From NCBI GenBank assembly GCA_036377075.1, contig DASUZB010000260.1, positions 1 to 12,526 on the forward strand: a stretch of 12,526 nt of DNA, in the 5' to 3' direction. Position 1 is the first letter of the stretch. Each line of letters begins with the position of its first letter. Both the position numbers and the translations under genes were made by a program. A model generated the notes under the pieces. That model worked only from the letters and a program-made list of their open reading frames with translations. It did no database searches and was not told the origin of the DNA. The stretch is from DASUZB01 sp036377075 (GTDB lineage: Bacteria > Actinomycetota > CALGFH01). Positions 6,855 to 12,526 of the stretch are shown piece after piece.

Positions 6855-7262
6855 CTACTCCGGGACCACCGCGACGGCGACGAGCTCGACCTCGGCGGCG
6901 GGGTCGAACAGGGCGGCGACCTCGAGCAGGGAGACGGCGGGGTAGTGGCGGCCGAAGTGGCGCCGCCAGGCCACGCCGAGCTCGGCGAGGGCGGCCCGCC
7001 AGGCGGCCGCGGAGGTCACCAGGATCTGGACGCTGACCAGGTGCTCCGGGCGGCCGCCGGCGGCGGCGAGCGCGGTCACCAGGTTGCCGGCGGCGCGCTC
7101 GAACTGTTCCACGACGCCGCGGCCGGCGATCGCGCCGTCCGGCGCCTGGGCGGCCTGGCCGCCCAGGTAGACGGTGCGGCCGGGGGCGGCGACCACGGCG
7201 TGGGCGAAGCCGCTCGGCGGGGCGAGCCCCGCCGGGTTGACGATCCGGTGGGGGCCGGTCAC
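6855..7262 (-). CDS. RidA-family (YjgF/YER057c/UK114) protein lacking the deaminase arginine
   Basis: A 135-residue RidA-fold protein; classical RidA hydrolyses reactive enamine/imine intermediates to ketones and ammonia. Family features are VYLGGQAAQAPDG (31-43), a central helix with QFERAAGNLVTALAAAGG (53-70), HLVSVQILVTS (74-84), and the C-terminal HYPAVSLLEVAALFDPAAEVEL (106-127). In active RidA proteins the block reads PAR; here it is P108-A109-V110 (GTC codon), so the substrate-binding Arg is absent, as in Rid subgroups without known deaminase activity. The GTG start at 7260-7262 overlaps the crotonase stop as GTGA, which implies coupled translation. Its place beside a 2-aminobenzoyl-CoA-type monooxygenase locus suggests handling of an aminated acyl-CoA intermediate, as catalyst or binding protein. 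Confidence 0.88.
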   Translation of the reverse strand: MTGPHRIVNPAGLAPPSGFAHAVVAAPGRTVYLGGQAAQAPDGAIAGRGVVEQFERAAGNLVTALAAAGGRPEHLVSVQILVTSAAAWRAALAELGVAWRRHFGRHYPAVSLLEVAALFDPAAEVELVAVAVVPE

Positions 7263-8086
7263 CGGCCGGTCCAGCGCGGCTCGCGGCGCTCGGTGAAGGC
7301 GGCGAGGAACTCGGCGTGGTCGGCGGAGGTCATCATCAGCGCCTGGGCGACGGCCTCCAGCTCCACCGCGCCGGCCAGGTTCATGTCCAGCTCGCGGGAG
7401 AGCAGCGCCTTGGTGGTGCCGTAGGCCAGCGTGGGGCCCGCGGCCAGGCGGCCGGCGAGGGCGGCGGTGGCCGCCGGCAGCTCGCCGTCGTCGACCACCT
7501 GGTTGGCCAGGCCGGCGGCGGCCGCCGCGGCGGCGTCGACCGGGTCGCCGAGCAGCAGCAGCTCGGTCGCGCGCGCCAGGCCGACCAGGCGGGGCAGCAG
7601 GTAGGCGGCGCCCATGTCCGCCCCGGCGAGCCCGACCTTGGTGAACAGGAAGGCGAAGGAGGCCGAGCGGGCCAGCAGGCGGAAGTCGGCGGCCAGGGCG
7701 ATCACCGCGCCGGCGCCGGCGGCGACGCCGTTGACCGCCGCGATCACCGGCAGCGGCAGCTCCCGCAGGCGCTGCACCACCGAGCCGGTCATGCGGGTGA
7801 ACTCCAGCAGCTCGCGCGGGCCGAGCCCGCGCAGGGCGGCGATGATCTCGTGCACGTCGCCGCCGGAGCAGAAGCCGCGGCCGGCGCCGGTGATCACCAG
7901 CACCCGCACCCCCTGCCGCTGGGGCAGCTCCGCCAGCAGGTCGCGCAGGTCGGCGTAGACGTCGAAGGTGAGCGCGTTGAGCCGCTCCGGGCGGTTGAAG
8001 GTGACCGTGGCGACCCCGTCGCGCTCCTCGTAGCCGAAGTGCTCCCAGTTCGCGGTCAGGCCCGCCGAGGCCCGGAACGGACTCAC
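7259..8086 (-). CDS. enoyl-CoA hydratase/isomerase (crotonase) family protein
   Basis: A 275-residue crotonase-fold enzyme acting on acyl-CoA thioesters. Visible blocks are VTFNRPERLNALTF (28-41), the CoA/oxyanion segment GRGFCSGGD (69-77), AVNGVAAGAGAVIALAADFRL (117-137), and KVGLAGADMGAAYLLPRLVG (150-169). The two hydratase glutamates of classical enoyl-CoA hydratase map to V128 and K150, so simple hydration by that mechanism is unlikely; D157 in GADMG is a candidate catalytic acid/base, as in some isomerase-type members. The GTG at 8084-8086 follows a GGGAGGT site with eight bases of spacing. It forms a two-gene unit with RidA (four-base overlap) and is divergent from the sigma factor. Its likely role is a beta-oxidation-like step on a ring-derived acyl-CoA; the exact reaction is unknown. 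Confidence 0.88.
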   Translation of the reverse strand: MSPFRASAGLTANWEHFGYEERDGVATVTFNRPERLNALTFDVYADLRDLLAELPQRQGVRVLVITGAGRGFCSGGDVHEIIAALRGLGPRELLEFTRMTGSVVQRLRELPLPVIAAVNGVAAGAGAVIALAADFRLLARSASFAFLFTKVGLAGADMGAAYLLPRLVGLARATELLLLGDPVDAAAAAAAGLANQVVDDGELPAATAALAGRLAAGPTLAYGTTKALLSRELDMNLAGAVELEAVAQALMMTSADHAEFLAAFTERREPRWTGR

Positions 8087-8115
8087 ACGATCGCACCTCC
8101 CTCGGTCGGGTAGTT

Positions 8116-8142
8116 TGTCACGTCGGCCCGGTCGGGTTCGTC
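8116..8142 (+). promoter_or_regulatory. ECF41-type promoter upstream of the sigma factor gene
   Basis: TGTCACG (8116-8122), exactly 16 bases of spacer, then CGTC (8139-8142). This matches at ten of eleven positions the signature I recall for ECF41 sigma factors, TGTCACA-N16-CGTC. Transcription would start near 8149 and give a leader of about 30 bases before the start codon. Placed directly before an ECF41-like gene, it indicates positive autoregulation. The opposite strand carries the crotonase start at 8086, 29 bases away. Confidence 0.65.
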
Positions 8143-8181
8143 ACTGCGGTAACGCCGAAACGCGACCGATAGGGTGTGACC

Positions 8182-9069
8182 GTGGACGAGGGCGACTCGC
8201 CGACGCAGCGGTTCGAGGCCAACCGCGGCCACCTGAAGGCGGTGGCCTACCGGATGCTCGGCTCGCTCAGCGAGGCCGACGACGCCGTCCAGGAGGCCTG
8301 GCTGCGCCTGGCCCGCGCCGACACCAGCGAGGTCGAGAACCTGGACGGCTGGCTGACCACGGTGGTCGCGCGGGTTTGCCTCGACATGCTGCGTTCGCGC
8401 ACCTCACGTCGCGAGGAGCCGCTCGGGGTGCACCTGCCCGAACCGGTCGTCAGCCGCCAGGACGGGGTCGACCCCGAGCAGGAGGCGCTGCTGGCCGAGG
8501 GGGTGGGGCTGGCGCTGCTGGTGGTGCTCGACACCTTGGCGCCCGCCGAGCGGCTCGCGTTCGTGCTGCACGACCTGTTCGCGGTGCCCTTCGACCAGAT
8601 CGCCCCGATCGTGGGCCGCTCGGAGGCCGCCGCGCGGCAGCTCGCCAGCCGGGCGCGGCGACGGGTCCAGGGGTCGGCGCCGGTCCCCGACGCCGACCTC
8701 TCCCGCCAGCAGGCGGTCGTCGGCGCGTTCCTGGCCGCCGCGCGCGCCGGGGACTTCGCCGCGCTGCTGGCGGTGCTGGACCCCGACGTGGTGGTGCGGG
8801 CCGACTACGGTGCCGTGGCCCCGGGCGCGTTGACCGAGCTCCGCGGCGCGGAGGCCGTGGCCGAGCAGGCGCTGAGCTTCTCGCGGTTTGCCGGGTCCGC
8901 GCGGCCGGCGCTGGTCAACGGCGCCGCGGGGGTGGTCGCGTGGGCCCCCAACGGCCGGCCGTTCTCGGTGATGGGCTTCACCGTGAGGGACGGCAAGATC
9001 GCCGAGATCGACATCCTTCTCGACCGCGAGCGCCTGCGCCGGCTCGACCTGGCCGACCTCGACGGCTGA
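8182..9069 (+). CDS. ECF41-type RNA polymerase sigma factor with SnoaL-like C-terminal domain
   Basis: A 295-residue sigma factor, long for an ECF sigma because of a fused regulatory domain. Sigma region 2 spans about 10-75 (YRMLGSLSEADDAVQEAWLR), with a linker motif HLPEP (84-88) where ECF41 proteins usually have WLPEP. Region 4 spans about 105-162 (LDTLAPAERLAFVLHDLF, then IVGRSEAAARQLASRARRRV). An NTF2/SnoaL-like domain occupies about 172-295. The usual DGGGK motif is replaced by D208-YGAV, and the NPDKL position reads DRERL (281-285). In studied members the C-terminal domain tunes core binding in place of a separate anti-sigma factor. The GTG at 8182 is chosen because AGGG (8171-8174) then has seven bases of spacing; a GTG at 8176 in the same frame would add two residues. 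An ECF41-type promoter lies upstream. The genes on both sides make control of this catabolic locus plausible, but no other target promoter was seen. Confidence 0.9.
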   Translation: MDEGDSPTQRFEANRGHLKAVAYRMLGSLSEADDAVQEAWLRLARADTSEVENLDGWLTTVVARVCLDMLRSRTSRREEPLGVHLPEPVVSRQDGVDPEQEALLAEGVGLALLVVLDTLAPAERLAFVLHDLFAVPFDQIAPIVGRSEAAARQLASRARRRVQGSAPVPDADLSRQQAVVGAFLAAARAGDFAALLAVLDPDVVVRADYGAVAPGALTELRGAEAVAEQALSFSRFAGSARPALVNGAAGVVAWAPNGRPFSVMGFTVRDGKIAEIDILLDRERLRRLDLADLDG

Positions 9070-9081
9070 CCGCCGCGGCGG
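9070..9081. terminator. palindrome in the convergent gap, possible bidirectional terminator
   Basis: A perfect 12-base palindrome CCGCCGCGGCGG starts at the base after the sigma factor stop and lies in the 23-base gap before the convergent acyl-CoA dehydrogenase stop. It could fold as a four-base stem with a four-base loop. There is no T-run, and palindromes of this composition can occur by chance in such GC-rich DNA. Confidence 0.3.
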
Positions 9082-9092
9082 GCGTCCTCGGC

Positions 9093-10262
<1,170 letters not shown>

Positions 10263-10314
10263 GATCGAGCGTCAGTCTATGGCCGCTGACCCGTACCAGG
10301 GGGAGGGTGCCCGG

Positions 10315-12526
10315 GTGAGGATCGTCTCGGTCGGCGGCGGGCCCGCCGGGCTGTACGCGGCGATCCTGCTCAAGAAGGCCGACCCCGGCCGCGACGTGAC
10401 CGTGCTGGAGCGCGAGGCGCCCGGGGAGACGTTCGGCTTCGGGGTGGTCTTCTCCGACCAGACCCTGACCAACCTGCGCGAGGCCGACGCCTGGACGCAC
10501 GAGCGGATCACCGGCGCGTTCGCCCACTGGGACGCGATCGACCTCCACTACCGCGGCGAGCTGGTCCGCTGCGGCGGCAACGCCTTCGCCGGCATCGCCC
10601 GCCGCGAGCTGCTCGGCATCCTGCGCCAGCGCGCCGAGGAGCTGGGCGTGCGCCTGGCGTTCGGGACCGAGGGCTCGTGCGCTGACGCGGCCGCGGACGC
10701 CGACCTGGTGCTGGCCGCCGACGGCATCGGCTCGGCCACCCGCGCGGAACTGGCCGAGGCGTTCCGGCCGACCCTGGAGGCGCACCGGTCCCGCTACATC
10801 TGGCTCGGCACCACCAGGCCGTTCGAGGCGTTCACCTTCGTGTTCCGGCGCCGGCGCGACGGCTGGTTCCAGGTCCACGCCTACCCGTACGACGCCCGCA
10901 TGAGCACCTTCATCGTCGAGTGCGACCAGGCGTCCTGGCGCCGGGCCGGGCTCGACCAGGCCGACGAGGCGGAGAGCATCCGCTGGTGCGAGGAGGCGTT
11001 CGCCGCCGAGCTGGACGGCCACCCGCTGGTCGGCAACCGCTCCCGCTGGATCGGCTTCACCACGGTGAGCAACCGCACCTGGCACCACGGCAGGGTGGTC
11101 CTGCTCGGCGACGCCGCCCACACCGCCCACTTCTCGATCGGCTCGGGCACCAAGCTCGCCATGGAGGACGCGATCGCGCTCGCCGGCGCGCTCGACCGCC
11201 ACCGCGACCTCGACACCGCACTGGCCCGCTACGAGGGCGAGCGCCGGCCGGTGGTCGAGCGCACCCAGGCCGCCGCGGCGGCGAGCCGGACCTGGTTCGA
11301 GCGCTGGCCGCGCTGGTACGGCTTCCCGCCGCCGCAGTTCGCCTTCAGCCTGCTGGCCCGCTCCGGCCGGGTCAGCTACGACAACCTGCGCCGCCGCGAC
11401 CCCGCCTTCGTCCACGCCCTCGACCGCTGGTTCGCCGCGGCGCCGCCCGCCGCCGGTCCGGACGCCACCGCAGGTGGCCCGGGCGTGCCGCAGCTGGCCC
11501 CGTCGCCGGCGTTCCAGCCGCTGCGGCTCGCCGGGCTACGGCTCGCCAACCGGCTGGTGGCGGCACCGGTGCCCGACTACGCCGCCGCCGACGGGCTGCC
11601 CTCGGCGGCCTTCGTCGCGGAGCTGGAGCGGGCCGGCGCCGGCGGCGCCGGGCTGGTGCTGGCCACGCTGGTGGCGGTCGCGCCCGGGGCGCGCGTGACC
11701 TCCGGCTGCGCCGGGCTCTGGAACGACGCCCAGCAGGCCTGCTGGGCGGCGCTGCGCGAGCGCCTTCCCGGCGGCGCCCGCCTGGGCGTGCAGCTCGTCC
11801 ACGCCGGGCCGCGCGGCTCGACGCGGCCGCGCACGCTCGGCACCGACTGGCCCCTCGCCGGCGGCGGCTGGCCGCTGGTGTCCGCCTCGCCGCTGCCGTA
11901 CCTGCCCGGCGGGCCGGTCCCCGCCGAGCTCGACCAGGCCGGCATGGCGGCGGTCAGGGACTGGTTCGCCGCCGCCGCCGGCCGCGCCGCCGATGCCGGC
12001 GTCGACCTGCTCGAGCTGCACCTCGGCCAGGGCTACCTGCTGGGCACGTTCGTCTCGCCGCTGACCAACCGGCGCGGCGACGCCTACGGCGGCCCGCTGG
12101 AGGCGCGGCTGCGCTTCCCGCTCGAGGTGCTCGCCGCCGTGCGGGAGCGCTGGCCGGCCGGGCGGCCCCTGGCCGCCTGCCTGACAGCCGACGACCAGGC
12201 GCCGGGCGGCCTCGCGCCCGAGGAGGCGGTGGCGGCGGCCGCGGCACTGCGCCAGGCCGGCTGCGACCTGGTCGAGGCGGCCGCCGGCCAGACCACGGCG
12301 ACCTGGCGGCCGGACTACCGGCGCGCCTTCCACGCCCCGGCGGGCGACCTGGTCCGCAACGGCGCCGGCGTGGCCACCATGGTCGCCGGCGGCCTGCCCA
12401 CCCCCGGCGACGCCGACACCGTGCTCGCCAACGGGCACGCCGACCTGTGCGTGCTCGGCAGGCCGAGCCTGCCCGACCCGCCCTGGCTGCGCACTGCCGG
12501 CCAGGGGCGGCAGGGACCCGGCGCCG
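10315..12526 (+). CDS. two-domain flavoenzyme, salicylyl-CoA 5-hydroxylase / 2-aminobenzoyl-CoA monooxygenase-reductase type (3' end cut)
   Basis: 737 residues are visible before the window edge; the reading frame is uninterrupted and related proteins are somewhat longer, so only a short C-terminal piece is probably missing. Residues about 1-375 are a class A FAD monooxygenase: GGGPAGLYAAILLKKADP (7-24), TFGFGVVFSDQTLTNLREAD (39-58), FAHWDAIDLHYRG (69-81), DG motif LVLAADGIGS (131-140), and VVLLGDAAHTAHFSIGSGTK (261-280). This signature is specific to CoA-ester aromatic hydroxylases. After a Pro/Ala/Gly linker (about 375-398), residues 399-737 are an Old Yellow Enzyme-like barrel: FQPLRLAGLRLANRL, QLVHAGPRGS, HLGQGYLLGTFVSPLTNRRG and YGGPLEARLRFPLEVL. 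Several residues usual in that barrel are changed. The GTG start follows GGGGGAGGG. Expected role: 5-hydroxylation, and possibly ring reduction, of an aromatic acyl-CoA. Confidence 0.92.
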   Translation, partial: MRIVSVGGGPAGLYAAILLKKADPGRDVTVLEREAPGETFGFGVVFSDQTLTNLREADAWTHERITGAFAHWDAIDLHYRGELVRCGGNAFAGIARRELLGILRQRAEELGVRLAFGTEGSCADAAADADLVLAADGIGSATRAELAEAFRPTLEAHRSRYIWLGTTRPFEAFTFVFRRRRDGWFQVHAYPYDARMSTFIVECDQASWRRAGLDQADEAESIRWCEEAFAAELDGHPLVGNRSRWIGFTTVSNRTWHHGRVVLLGDAAHTAHFSIGSGTKLAMEDAIALAGALDRHRDLDTALARYEGERRPVVERTQAAAAASRTWFERWPRWYGFPPPQFAFSLLARSGRVSYDNLRRRDPAFVHALDRWFAAAPPAAGPDATAGGPGVPQLAPSPAFQPLRLAGLRLANRLVAAPVPDYAAADGLPSAAFVAELERAGAGGAGLVLATLVAVAPGARVTSGCAGLWNDAQQACWAALRERLPGGARLGVQLVHAGPRGSTRPRTLGTDWPLAGGGWPLVSASPLPYLPGGPVPAELDQAGMAAVRDWFAAAAGRAADAGVDLLELHLGQGYLLGTFVSPLTNRRGDAYGGPLEARLRFPLEVLAAVRERWPAGRPLAACLTADDQAPGGLAPEEAVAAAAALRQAGCDLVEAAAGQTTATWRPDYRRAFHAPAGDLVRNGAGVATMVAGGLPTPGDADTVLANGHADLCVLGRPSLPDPPWLRTAGQGRQGPGA

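Noticed and set aside
3864..7424. A 1186-codon open frame on the + strand
   Set aside because: It lies antisense to three well-supported genes (DedA-PAP2, glutaryl-CoA dehydrogenase, RidA) and part of the crotonase. Its product is Gly/Arg/Gln/Asp-rich low-complexity sequence with no domain. Long antisense frames are expected at this G+C content.
8155..8181. A second ECF41-type promoter facing the crotonase gene
   Set aside because: A reverse-strand GTCACA-like box is present at about 8175-8180, but the CGTC element is missing at the required 16-base spacing (the + strand has CCGA, not GACG).
10263..10314. Full divergent promoter pair between the acyl-CoA dehydrogenase and the flavoenzyme
   Set aside because: Only a weak TAGACT -10 candidate on the - strand is visible, with no matching -35 box and no clear palindromic operator in the 52 bases; not enough to list as a feature.
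11536..12438. A 300-codon open frame on the - strand
   Set aside because: It is antisense to the Old Yellow Enzyme-like domain, which has clear family blocks in the + strand; the antisense product is Gly/Ala/Arg-rich.

Overview
This is a very GC-rich window (roughly three quarters G+C by eye). Almost every gene uses G or C in third codon positions, GTG and TTG starts are common, and several starts are preceded by GGAGG-type ribosome binding sites. With the gene families present, this points to an actinobacterium (Actinomycetota); I cannot name a genus. No tRNA, rRNA, CRISPR array, insertion sequence or phage gene is visible. The contents look chromosomal and metabolic.

Layout, left to right. 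Positions 1-277 hold a possible 3' end of an upstream gene (3-65) and a doubtful 66-residue ORF (74-274). On the + strand follows a PLP-dependent class IV aminotransferase (278-1033). On the - strand lie an MFS transporter (1062-2252), a DUF3592-like membrane protein whose stop overlaps the MFS start (2249-2716), an ornithine cyclodeaminase/mu-crystallin family enzyme (2809-3756), and a DedA-PAP2 fusion membrane protein (3894-5348). Next come a glutaryl-CoA dehydrogenase (5460-6632), a RidA-family protein (6855-7262) and a crotonase-fold enzyme (7259-8086), also on the - strand; RidA and crotonase overlap by four bases. On the + strand is an ECF41-type sigma factor with a fused SnoaL-like domain (8182-9069). 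Convergent to it on the - strand is an acyl-CoA dehydrogenase (9093-10262). Divergent from that, and running off the right edge, is a two-domain flavoenzyme of the salicylyl-CoA 5-hydroxylase / 2-aminobenzoyl-CoA monooxygenase-reductase type (10315 to end).

The right half (5460 to end) reads as a CoA-thioester aromatic catabolism locus. The two-domain flavoenzyme would hydroxylate (and, if its second domain works, reduce) an aromatic acyl-CoA. The crotonase, two acyl-CoA dehydrogenases and the RidA protein would then process the product by beta-oxidation-like steps, with RidA fitting an aminated (enamine/imine) intermediate. No CoA ligase is in view, so the substrate (2-aminobenzoate, salicylate or another benzoate) is inferred, not shown.

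The most interesting signals are residue-level and regulatory. (1) A TGTCACg-N16-CGTC element sits directly upstream of the sigma factor and matches the promoter signature I recall for ECF41 sigma factors, which suggests autoregulation; the protein itself departs from the usual ECF41 regulatory motifs. (2) The DedA-PAP2 fusion has Ser where the PAP2 nucleophilic His is expected. (3) The RidA protein lacks the usual deaminase Arg. (4) The crotonase lacks both hydratase glutamates. (5) The Old Yellow Enzyme half of the flavoenzyme lacks several usual flavin and active-site residues. (6) A 36-bp direct repeat (35/36 identical) flanks a short hairpin-rich segment between the RidA and glutaryl-CoA dehydrogenase genes.
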